Assembly: GCA_022497145.1 (NCBI GenBank)
Contig: MU385883.1
Coordinates: 244,465 to 308,464 of the forward strand
Source of the DNA: Rostrohypoxylon terebratum
Taxonomy: Eukaryota > Ascomycota > Sordariomycetes > Xylariales > Hypoxylaceae
Direction: 5' to 3'
Length of the DNA: 64,000 nucleotides
The notes under the pieces were generated by a model that saw nothing but the letters and a program-made list of their open reading frames with translations, ran no database searches and had not been told where the DNA came from. Position numbers and translations under genes: made by a program. Numbering within the stretch: the stretch's first letter is position 1; the number at the start of each line of letters is the position of its first letter. Below are positions 33,989-43,485 of the stretch, piece after piece.

Positions 33989-34302
33989 CTAGTGCTGTCT
34001 ACGATAACTCTCATCAGCACCCCCCTACGGGGGGTGCTGCGTATTAATTAGCGAAACGGGCAAGACTAGCGAAATATTTCAAAATAAGTAGGTTTTATAT
34101 AAAATTGAAGTATATTGGCTTAAGTATATACCTTTTTAAGTAAATATAACCTTCGTTTTAAGAATATATATGATTTTAAGCCATATCCAAAAGGGTTTAA
34201 GGTAATCTTCGGTTGGTTTTGCTAGTTTTGTACGTTTTGCTAATCAATGCGCAGCACCCCCCTAAGGGGGGTGTTGATGAGAGTTATCGTAGATAGCACC
34301 AG
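33989..34302. mobile_element. MITE-like element 1, Tc1/mariner-type TA target
   Basis: A 314-base element with terminal inverted repeats of 65 to 80 nt. The left arm starts CTAGTGCTGTCTACGATAAC and the reverse complement of the right arm starts CTGGTGCTATCTACGATAAC. Each arm holds a perfect hairpin, GCACCCCCC facing GGGGGGTGC. TA dinucleotides at 33987-33988 and 34303-34304 flank it, as expected for a TA target duplication of the Tc1/mariner superfamily. The AT-rich centre has no coding capacity. Arm differences are mostly transitions, several of them CA/TA or TG/TA, which fits RIP-type mutation. Confidence 0.8.
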
Positions 34303-34421
34303 TATCCAAATGATCGGTGGTGATTCTTTGTTTCAACGTCAACTACCATTTCAATCAAAGTCATCTCATAGAGGAAAGCAAAGAATTGCTGATGAGATTA
34401 TAAGTAAAGTACATAAAGTGG

Positions 34422-34550
34422 CAGAAGGGCGTCAGAAAAAGTGCCCCATGTATTAATAGTACCGTAATACACTGTCCTAATTGACCAATCAAAAACCGGG
34501 ATTTGTACAGTACTATTAGTACATAGGGCACTTTTTCTGACGCCCTTCTG
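34422..34550. mobile_element. MITE-like element 2 with 5-nt target duplication
   Basis: A 129-base element with terminal inverted repeats of about 43 nt; both ends read CAGAAGGGCGTCAGAAAAAG inward. AGTGG occurs directly before (34417-34421) and directly after (34551-34555), a likely target-site duplication. The centre of about 45 nt is AT-rich and non-coding. The terminal CAG is hAT-like but hAT duplications are 8 nt, so the superfamily is undecided. Confidence 0.8.
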
Positions 34551-36602
34551 AGTGGGAAGCTTTCAAGGTTGACATGGAAGGTTCCGAGACAACGGACGAC
34601 TCCATAAATAACGGGTACGGTACTAGGTAAGGTTTGGGTAGGATTTATTATTACGACGTATAGTACTAGTGTAAACCTTGAGGACTCCAATAATATGAAT
34701 CTACTATGTACGACGTACATACGGACTGAGATACTATGATAAATTTACTCATCCATAGCAGCATGGCTACCACGGATACACGGATAGACTCCGATGAAGT
34801 AATACTATGTAACATGGTGCCGTGCGCAATGATTCTAGCTCCGTACGAGGTACGCCAAGAACTCGAGCTCAGCCTTATATTAATAGGTAGGTACTTATCA
34901 TTCTTTACTACTAGGTATGCAACTTCAAAACCCAAACACATAAACTAGTACATAGCATAAATCATACCGCATGAGGCTATCCACAACATTTCATATCTCA
35001 ACATAATATTCTTTTTCCTTCTCATTCCTGACATTATGAACATTATAAAGCATAACTATAATAGATAAAGTATTTGCGTACTTCATAAAGATCTCATCTT
35101 CTGAGCGAAGACGCTAAGAAGGATTCGGGTTAAGCCGTTGAGGCTGCGCCAGGTTCGAGATATTAAAGCTAGTCCTAAAAATAAACAAAACACGAATGCA
35201 TGAACAAATCAATAATGAAAATCGGGGGGCAAAAATGCAGCAGCTACTACTACATAGTACTACTAGTACTACTGCTGCTGCGTAGTAAGAGTATTATGTT
35301 CTTTGCCCTGTCTACAAACATTTCAGACATTTGTCCATTTGTCAGTCTACTTGTCAATCCTGCTTGGTCCCCCGTTCATCCGTTTGATGGTTATTTGCCC
35401 CTCTAGGTAATCTCCACGGATAACTGCTCAAATATCGATACGGGATATTACTAGGTATAGGTACTAGGTGATTACCTAGTAACTAGTTATCAACTTATCA
35501 TACTAATAGTACCTAGTAATAGTCACTGGAAGTATTCGTACTATGTATGTATGTACAGTGTGCGCTTCTGCTAGTATCGCGTACGTAACGCAGTAGAGAG
35601 AGCCAATGTGGGGTGTCTGGTTTGACCAAACAGCGAAAACCTCGTATTCTCAACAAGAAGCGACGTCACTAGTCATCATAGTACGAGCTCCGAATCAAGC
35701 CTACCTCGAGTGCCAAGAAATCTCTGTCATAAGGAGTGCATGTCTACTTTGCATAGATATACATACTATTAGGTATGTCATACACTACGTATTATGTACC
35801 CCATGAGAGAACATTGTCTCCGGTCTGCCACGAGATAGAGAAATCGGGGTGGTTGGTCCAGTGGTTCTGTCATCCGAACAAAGCTAAAGCCGGTTGGGAT
35901 TCCGGAGGCTGATGTGGGCTTTTGCTGCGGTCTTGCATCAGATCAGCTCGATTTTTTTCTTTTCTTTTTATTTTGATACGGATCCATACGGTCCCGACTA
36001 AATTTACACTATTGATATCGCACAGTGTCTCATCTTCTCGGCCTATACAGTACATACAATTATCGCTAAGTACGGAGCCAGGGAGCAAATAAAGGCTCCA
36101 CCATATTATTTTCGATATCAAGCCATCAGCCACGATATCTTATGTTACTCAAGTTGGTCTAACTACGGCAATACATAATACACCTAGGTCCTAGGTAGTA
36201 ATGAGTATACTTATGGTCCTATGTATTGTATTGTACATAGATAGATGCGTGCCTATTTTTCTTGAGCGCGGCCAAGTCGCAACGATTCCTATTCGTCTCC
36301 TCCATGTTCTTGAGTCGTAACCACTCAGCACTCGTCAGGCTATCCAACTACGGACTAAAGCTGCCTCGATAGGCTATCATTTGATCTTTGACCCCCTCAC
36401 CTTTTCGGATTCTACTTGTCTTCTCTTTTCCTTTTCACTCTTTGCTTTGTGCAACTACAGTACGAAGTCTCTTCGTCGGCTATCATGCAATAGAGCCCGC
36501 GGGTCTGCTACAGTAGTCTGCGTTAGCTCATTCGCTTTTCAACCCGAACCAGTGTGCTTCCCTTAAAACGGCGATTTCTTCCAATCTACTCCCCTCTTCA
36601 AC

Positions 36603-37994
36603 ATGACAGCAAATATCTATGAACAGAGCCTTCTGGGTGAGAAGGCCGGTCTCCCATTCACCCAACCAACTCAACGTCGACGCCACATAGCAAAAAATAT
36701 GCCTTCAGCTCGGAACTTCTTCCTGACACTGCTTCTCGGCTTGCTTGTCACGGCCGGACTTGCGAATGCCTTCCTGAAACAGCAACTGCCTAACGAGGAG
36801 CAGACTGAAGGCGAGTCTGGCGATGTCACTCATCGCGACGATTCGACTTTCTCGCGGTTGTTGAACTCGGCTTCACCTCAAGCTATTCACCACTTCCTAC
36901 ATGCCTACTTCCCCGCTACCTATAAGCATGGCGTTTATGACTCAGACCATGCAGCTATGGAGGTCGTTCATGCAAACGACCCTGAATTGGCGACGTCTAT
37001 CGTTCAGCTGGCCAAGAGGCAACAGTCTTCTTCGTCTAATGACACTACTGCTGCCGTGACAAGTTCCACGTCCACCGAAACTAGTGTGAGTAGTGCTGCT
37101 ACTCCCACAAGTGAAAGCAGTACGACGCAAGAGTCTACAACGGAAGCTACTTCTGCAACTCCATCCTCCACCTCCACCTCAAATACGCCTACGTCTTCTA
37201 CAGCAACACCGACTAGCTCCGCGCAAACTGAATCACAAACGACGACGACAACTTCGGAATCGTCTGAGACGACGAGTACTTCCGGTACGTTGACCAGCTC
37301 TTCAACCGACTTGACCTCGGAGACCACGACTACCGTGACCACGACGTCATCTTCTACCCCTTTGACGGTGACCACTTCTATGCCTCCTCCTTCTACTACT
37401 TCTACTATTAGTCTTTCCAGTTCTTCCAGGGGTACGTCCAGCAAGGAATTATTGCATCTGCATGAGTCCTGCTTCTCGTTTTCCTGAGTGTCTAGCCCCA
37501 TCCTCGCATTTAGTCACACCTTACAATATTGTTTCCTTGGCAGCACTTTCTTTCTTTCTTTCTTCTCTAGTAGACCCTAGCTAACAGCGTATCTAGACTC
37601 AACACTAGCAACCGCAACTACCTCCAGCGCCAGCACCACAGCGTCACCCAGAACATCAACGTTTACGTCGACCCTCCCTGGGGGCGCCAAGGCAAGTCAT
37701 GAACCCAAAAGCATGAATTGTACAGTTCCTTTACCGGCATAGGCTGAGAAACTGGACCCGGAGCTTTACTCTAAATCTACTATTTGAAGTACAATGGGAT
37801 AGGATACTAACCCGTCGGTGTGATAGACTACTATTACTTCGGTTGAAGTCGTCACTCCCGGTGCTACTGAAGCAGCTAGCACAACATCCGGGACCTCGGG
37901 AAGTCTGCAATCCGGTGTTGGCAGAGCTTTGGCGGTAAACCCAATGGTAGAAGTCATCATCGGGGTAATTGTTGGCGGAGCACTTCTAGCGTAA
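36603..37994 (+). CDS. Ser/Thr-rich surface protein with Kex2 site, GPI-like end
   Basis: Exons 36603-37431, 37597-37691 and 37827-37994 give 363 residues. Intron 1 is GT-AG (165 nt); intron 2 starts GCAAGT after AAG, a GC-AG intron of 135 nt with a perfect TACTAAC branch. The first 35 residues are polar, then a hydrophobic helix at about 38-57 (FFLTLLLGLLVTAGLANAF) acts as signal peptide or anchor; Met33 may be the true start. A domain of about 80 residues (STFSRLLNSASPQAIHHFLH, then AYFPATYKHGVYD) ends at Lys-Arg 138-139, a Kex2-type site. The rest is Ser/Thr-rich and likely O-mannosylated, ending in a hydrophobic tail (MVEVIIGVIVGGALLA) typical of a GPI signal or TM anchor. A cell-wall or surface role is inferred. 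Confidence 0.75.
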
Positions 37995-38693
37995 TGACAT
38001 TTTACGTTAGGCACTTGTTTCTCTTTTACCGGCTCAATAACATAGGCAAAGGCAAGGCGTTGGTAGCATCACCAGGACGAACATTGTTGCATACATAGGG
38101 ATTTGGAGGCATCTACATTCATTTAGATCATTAGGAAAGAGTAATAGAAAAAAGGGTAAGCTCAGAGCGCGGAAAATCTTGCGGCCGTCGACGAATCTAT
38201 CGAAATTGGCTACGGTTTATTTAATTTCGGCTTTCACAACCTTCATCAGGCGATATACAAAATGAAGACCGTACATACTCGGGGCCTGGGTAGCTATGCT
38301 TTTGGTTGGTCATAATAGAGAGTACGTACGGCGACCACCATGTTCATCCATGCTGACCTGTGGCGTGCATGTGTTTTCATAGGTGTTAATATGATGCAAT
38401 ATCAGGCTTAGTGATGAGTGCGTCATAAGTAGTGGTAAGTTTACTAACAAAACCGACATGGGATAATCAGGCCATGAACCAGAATACAGATTAGGATATA
38501 AATAAAGTGACGATGTTTGCGAACTACTACTCTCTGAACTAAACTCCGTAAACGCCGTGGAATCGGGGTATACTCCGACGCTGTCGAAACAGACACTTGA
38601 TTGAATCACAGTAAGTGCCTCTCTTCTCTTCAGCGTCTACCTGTGAATTGCATTTTTGGCCATTTCCAGTATCTCCCTTGGGGGGATGATGAA
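37995..38693. terminator. Convergent 3' region
   Basis: About 700 bases between the convergent stops of the surface-protein gene and the FAM32A-like gene. Frames here lack an ATG start. Nothing further was recognised. Confidence 0.4.
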
Positions 38694-39178
38694 CTATCCG
38701 GGGCCAATCTTGGGCATGTCGTGATGTTCGCTCAACTTAGAGAGGTAAGTGTTGAGACCCTCAACTCTCTCCTTGTGAGTCTTGCGAAATTCAGAAGCCA
38801 CCTTGGGATCTTCAAGCATCTTTAACATCTGATCGGTGAAGTCGATGTCAGCATCAATTAGCCGTCCAGTCGTTTGCTATTTAGGGTATGTGTGGCGCAA
38901 ACCTTCTTCCTGTTTGCCTCCTCGTGGCGGCGTTCGGCTTCGGTCTTATGCTCGACTATATCTTCATCATCTCCGTCGTCTTGTCGTGGCTTGTCGGCCT
39001 TGTCGGCCTCCCTGGCTTGCTTCTGCTTCGCATCCTGACTAGCGGAATCGTCTGTTGTGGAGAGAGAACACTCGAGGTTTGACTTGGTCTTCTTTTTCTT
39101 CTTATTTTTCTGTACCCTTCCGCCTTTCAGCTTGAGAGCACCACCCCCACCCACGGACGCGTAGTCGTCTGCTGGCAT
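38694..39178 (-). CDS. FAM32A-like nuclear protein (DUF1754)
   Basis: Exons 39178-38903 and 38828-38694, phase-0 join over a 74-nt intron (donor GTTTGC), encode 136 residues. The N-terminus MPADDYASVGGGGALKLKGG and the lysine block after it, the middle EHKTEAERRHEEANRKK and the C-terminus THKERVEGLNTYLSKLSEHH followed by DMPKIGPG are all hallmarks of the FAM32A/DUF1754 family, which ends in KIGPG. Human FAM32A inserts its C-terminus into the spliceosome active site and promotes exon ligation; the fungal protein is inferred to be nuclear with a comparable role. Length agrees with the family. It is divergent from the gene at 40624. Confidence 0.9.
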
Positions 39179-40623
39179 CTTGTTGAATTATTCGAATAGG
39201 TAGGTTAGGTTAGATATGAGTATGTACCTAAGGCTTAAGCTAGAACATACTATGTAATATGGTAGGAATTCTACTAGGTATGAGTTCAACGAAGTATTAC
39301 ATACCTAGGACCTAGGACCTAGGACCTAGGTATTACAGCATACATATACATATTACATAGTATGAGATTTAAGAGATAAACTAGATTCCTTGGCAGCTTG
39401 GTTATCCTCGCTACGCACCAACCTCCGGATAAACACATGGTCAGCCCCACTATATAGTAGTATATACAGATATGGAGGCTAGGCAATTTAAAAGAAAAAG
39501 AAAAAGAGAAAACTTTGTATGCTTACATAAGTGGGTAGCTCAAACGGGCTAGGTCAAGTTTTGGACCCCACCACCGCGTCGAGTTCTGTTAAATGTAAAA
39601 AATGCTGTCCAAAATTTTCCCTTCTCTTTTCCTCTCTCTTTTTTTTTTTTTCTCCAGATCAAAAAGTATTAACAGAGTAGCCACGACCATCACCTCGAAT
39701 CTTTACAGTGATGTGTTGCCATTCTCATAATGAGAATCACTCTGGAGATCAAATTCCTTATTAGGAAGTCTCCCGAACGTCTTCGGACTGTGTGCGGGAG
39801 ATGTCGAAAAACGAGGGAACATACCTACAAGATGACAAAGATGACAACAAGATGACAACAAGATGACAACAGTTGCCTAAGCGAATACGAAAATACACAC
39901 AAAGATACACTTCACCAACCATCAGTCGTATTGAAACAGGTATATTACTCTCGATATACACCATTATGGACATCCTGATGAGATTTGTGGATGGGTTTGA
40001 GCCATCCAGCCCTAGGTAAGCGTGATATGTAAGTTATTATCATTAGCCTCGATGTCTCTCTCCCTAGTTTTAGAGAGACGCGGTGATCATCCTGGTGAGC
40101 GTGGAAAGTCTCGGCTATCCGCAAGTATGGGTGGATGTCTTACAAAAGTTGCACATCGAACTAGTTTCCTATCAATTAATACCTATCTATTACCTACAAT
40201 TCCAATTAAGCATTCTTTGCATTCTATTCTGCAATGAAATGAGCCCTACGCCAGCACAAAACACCAAGGAATGCCTGCAATTCCAGGTCATTCTTTCATT
40301 GCGATCTTGAGCAATAATGGATCCTTGGAAATTATGTTGTGGGTTCACTCCCGACGAACTTGCTGATATTGGTGCCACTAGTTTTCTAACGCGTCTACCC
40401 GTAAGAAGCTGTACTCGATATTCATTATAAAAGTCACGGGCTTCTGACTGATTGCAATCCCTTTTCCTCAGCATCATCATCAGTCACTCATTTACCGCAG
40501 ACATTCGTTCACAGCCCTCTTTGGCTACCACATTCATTACCTCTTATTATCACACTCGTTTTGTATCTGCCACATTCGTTTTACCCAAAGTAACGTCTTG
40601 ACTGACACCAACAAATCATCAAC
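39179..40623. other. Intergenic, divergent promoters
   Basis: About 1.45 kb. CCTAGGACCTAGGACCTAGG occurs at 39306-39325; AAGATGACAAC is repeated at 39836-39870. A minus-strand frame at 40190-40480 has three ATGs at its start but no domain and overlaps the leader of the next gene. The 120 bases before 40624 are CA/TC-rich, typical of a highly expressed fungal leader. Confidence 0.45.
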
Positions 40624-41502
40624 ATGCCTTTCTTCAGCAACTCCACTGTACAAACCGGGCTATCTGCTCACCATCCGGTCTCCATGTTCAACACCATGGC
40701 CGCGGTCCACACGGCATACCCGGCACCCCACACCACTCTTTATCCGGTAAAGGAGCCTCATTACACGACTGTCTACGAGACTGTCCTGCCGGCAGCATGC
40801 GAGACCAGCCAATGGCTGGCCACTTACACCATCACCGAAACTTGCGCTGGTAAACCTACCGACTACGTCACCCCCACCATCCCTCCTGGATTTGTTGTCA
40901 CCACAGTCGCTTGCCACGCCTGCAAGCCTACCACTGAGATCGAAATCACCTGCCCTGGTGCTCAACCCACCGGCACATGGGTACCCACCGTGAGCATCAC
41001 CGGCAACGGCGTTACTGCCACCATCACTGCCTATCCTACTAGAACCCCGGTCACCAATACCCGCACCATCCACACTACTGTCCCTACTACCGCCGCTGTT
41101 GGCTCGTGCTCCGGTGACGGTCCTTGCCCCGGCTCCGGCTCCTCTGGCTCTGGTTCGGGTACTAGGTCAGGATCTGGCAGTGGTGGTGGATCGGGCTCTG
41201 GGTGTACTGGCGCTTCTTGTATGTCTTCCGGCTCCGGCTCCGGCTCTAGCTTGGGAAGTGGTTCCGGCTCCGCCCCTGGTACTGGCTCTAGCTCTGGTTC
41301 TGGCTGCAGTGGTCCCTCGTGCGTCCCTTCTGGCTGCAACGGCTCGAACGGGCGATGCAATGTCAGCGGCGTGGCCCCCAACGGCACGACTACCACTACC
41401 AGCCCGCCTGTCGTTGTCACTGCTGGTGCTTCTTCTTTCAAGAACGCCTTCGCCGTCTTCTCCGGTCTCGTGTTCATCGCTGGACACTTGTTGCTTCTAT
41501 AA
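40624..41502 (+). CDS. Gly/Ser-rich cell-wall-type protein, GPI-like C-terminus
   Basis: A single-exon frame of 292 residues. Residues 1 to about 155 are Thr/Pro/Val-rich with spaced cysteines (VYETVLPAACETSQWLATYT, VVTTVACHACKPTTEIEITC), a composition seen in fungal wall proteins. Residues about 160-240 are Gly-Ser repeats broken by paired cysteines: the SC-x4-GPC, GC-x3-SC, GC-x3-SC pattern (GCTGASC, GCSGPSC) recurs. The end (NGTTTTTSPPVVVTAGASSF, then NAFAVFSGLVFIAGHLLLL) fits a GPI attachment signal. Oddly, the N-terminus (MPFFSNSTVQTGLSAHH) has no hydrophobic signal peptide, and no upstream exon that would supply one was found; either a first exon is missed or export is unconventional. 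Codon use is highly biased to C/G-ending codons, suggesting strong expression. Confidence 0.7.
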   Translation: MPFFSNSTVQTGLSAHHPVSMFNTMAAVHTAYPAPHTTLYPVKEPHYTTVYETVLPAACETSQWLATYTITETCAGKPTDYVTPTIPPGFVVTTVACHACKPTTEIEITCPGAQPTGTWVPTVSITGNGVTATITAYPTRTPVTNTRTIHTTVPTTAAVGSCSGDGPCPGSGSSGSGSGTRSGSGSGGGSGSGCTGASCMSSGSGSGSSLGSGSGSAPGTGSSSGSGCSGPSCVPSGCNGSNGRCNVSGVAPNGTTTTTSPPVVVTAGASSFKNAFAVFSGLVFIAGHLLLL

Positions 41503-42145
41503 GCGACGGTCGTGTTCTCAATTTAGGTTTGAAATTCTCTCATGGTGTATGGTGGAGCTAAGTTAATGTTTCGATTAATGTTTCTTGGATATGGTTTATG
41601 CCTTTGGTGTTTTGTTTTCGCTCGCGCTTTTCCTGGGGGTTTTGGGGGTTATCTGGTCTCGGGGGTTTATCTATGGGTCTATCATGTTAACTATCAGTTA
41701 CCTCACTCAATGACGCTATATTTGTCCGGTAAAATCTTTATTGTGCTTCTACATTCGATGGAGCCTATGGTGCTCGCTATACGAGCGAGGCTTTTCATCA
41801 TAATATGTATGTGACCACAATAAGATCTGTATCGCCTAGGATTCACTAGTGCGCCCAAGCTAGCAAAGAGCCAAGATCTGATTAACTCAAAGGCCTGGTT
41901 TTATGTTTTCCTTGTCATATCAAGGAAAGTAGCTGGTCCCCGAGGCCTAGAGAACAAAGGATGTGTGTCTGATTGTATTCTTGCTCACGCAAGGTTAAAA
42001 GCCAATAGTATGATACTCCTATTCTATATCAACATGGACTGGGCTCCGTTGCGTCTTCTCCCTGTTGGAGCCAGACTATCAATTAACCCAGGATTATCGA
42101 GACCACAGCAGAGTTGAAACAGGCCTAGAGATAGAAACAGAACAA
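41503..42145. other. Intergenic
   Basis: About 640 bases. The T-rich first 130 bases after the stop (41540-41670) look like a 3' untranslated region. No other gene is supported. Confidence 0.4.
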
Positions 42146-42565
42146 ATGGATCACCTAAGCGACCTCCTAGATGAGCACGTCTCGAGGGAAAATCGGAATT
42201 TTGTCGCATTTGGCATCAGCGTCGGTCCCTGGGATGGGCAGGATTGGACTATTGTGTCGATATACATAGGTGGATTCGTATGCAAGAGTAGGGCTATAGA
42301 AGTGCTGGGACAGTTGGAGAACGATATCGACAGAGGGCTTTCGCCAAACCAAAAACCAGCAAGATTGGCGTTCTATCTCGAAGATAAGTCTAGCCATGCA
42401 TACTTGGCAAAGTCTTACAAGATCCGGGGGAGACTGTCGCCAAGAGATCTCGGTCAGATGGGTGTTGTGTCGACCACAGAAGATGGGGACACGACGCGTC
42501 CAGCAACACCACGATCAGATGTCGACGACGTGGAGAGAAAGAGGGTTGAAGAGGTTAGGCTATAA
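42146..42565 (+). CDS. Hypothetical protein, orphan
   Basis: A frame of 139 residues from ATG 42146; the frame stays open upstream to 42065 but without another ATG. The product begins MDHLSDLLDEHVSRENRNFV and includes FGISVGPWDGQDWTIVSIYI, AIEVLGQLENDIDRGLSPNQ and a polar, Asp/Arg/Glu-rich tail (TPRSDVDDVERKRVEEVRL). There is no signal peptide, membrane segment or known motif. Mixed hydrophobic/charged composition looks protein-like rather than random, and no comparable frame exists on the other strand. It may be the last exon of a longer gene whose start was missed, a lineage-specific gene, or a relic. Confidence 0.4.
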   Translation: MDHLSDLLDEHVSRENRNFVAFGISVGPWDGQDWTIVSIYIGGFVCKSRAIEVLGQLENDIDRGLSPNQKPARLAFYLEDKSSHAYLAKSYKIRGRLSPRDLGQMGVVSTTEDGDTTRPATPRSDVDDVERKRVEEVRL

Positions 42566-43485
42566 AGGGGAAGGGGAGGGGGGGATAATAACGATATTGC
42601 TCTTCTGGGCGATTTACAATACGGTACCTATTGTGCCACTTACCAGAAGCAATCTGTATGTTATCGGTGGTTTTTTTTTCTTCCATTCCTTCACATGAAG
42701 CTCTTGTTTATTTATACGGTCAATATCACAATCTACCTACAGGTCGGGTAACTACCTACATACTACATACTACATACTACATAGTAGATCCTAGGTCCTA
42801 GACTAGGTATGTACCTGGGACCTAGGTGACTAGCTACATGCCCTAATGCAGGTCAGCACCGTAGGATCCTGAGGTTAATCAATCACATTATTACCTGGCA
42901 AGTTGCCTTGATCTCTATAACCTGTTGAGATTGTATTTGACGTACATCGGCAATATACGCTTGTAGAAGGCTACATGCTATACTTGCGGAATATACCTAC
43001 TTAGTACTATGTAGTGATGCCTACCTATGCCTACCTCTATAATAATACTACTCACGTATGAAATATACCTATGGGTATTCGGCTGCGATATGACGTTTTT
43101 GCTTTAGCTTCCGCGTGCTAGTAGGTACTACGACGTACACCATGACTGCTCCTTACATCTAGGATTCTAGGTACATCTACATGTACTTGCTCTATTAGGA
43201 AGGAGATCGCTACCACGTGCGATATCCCGGTTCTCTCACTGCTTGTAGGTTGCATCTAGGATTCTAGGTTGTGATTAGGAGCGCTGATAATCTCGGTGTA
43301 TGCCGTAGCGCGGCGGTGCCGTACTTTCCAGATAATATTTAATTCCCATGTCTTGCCCGAGCTTGATGTCTGCTATTTACTTTCTCGGCAACTTGGCAAT
43401 TTGGCAATTTGGCAATCGAGCGAATTAGTACGTACCTACCTAGTTACCAGCACTGAGTACTAACTGAGTCGGTAGAGAAATCAAG
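42566..43485. other. Intergenic, CCTAGGTA-word rich
   Basis: About 920 bases without a gene. TACATACTACATACTACATA runs at 42757-42776, with CCTAGGTCCTAG and CCTAGGTGACTAG words to 42840, and TTGGCAATTTGGCAATTTGG at 43393-43412. The right end holds the promoter of the phosphoesterase gene. Confidence 0.5.

Larger units (their letters stand above)
33265..36602. other. 3.3 kb gene-free, AT-rich region with MITE-like elements
   Basis: No gene is supported. The region has direct repeats of GTGGATTGTG/GTGAATCGTG at 33414-33470, a G12 run at 33674-33685, two MITE-like elements (33989-34302 and 34422-34550), GTACTAGTACTAC words at 35255-35290 and CCTAGGTA words at 35450-35530 and 36180-36200. The last 250 bases before 36603 are pyrimidine-rich, as in a fungal leader. 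SEC59's promoter lies at the left end. Confidence 0.55.

Noticed and set aside
35847..35915. tRNA-like A box (TGGTCCAGTGG) and B box (GGTTGGGATTCC) at near-correct spacing
   Set aside because: The acceptor ends do not pair, the D stem lacks its 3' half and the B box does not fit GGTTCGANNCC; only a chance CCGG hairpin supports it.
38310..38609. 99-residue Ser-rich minus-strand frame
   Set aside because: Starts only at GTG and lies in a convergent 3' region without further support.
40190..40480. 96-residue minus-strand frame starting with three ATGs
   Set aside because: No domain, signal or splice support; overlaps the leader of the 40624 gene.
41031..41487. Minus-strand and alternative plus-strand frames over the Gly/Ser region
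   Set aside because: Pro/Glu- or Ala/Pro-rich shadows produced by the Gly-Ser codon repeats.
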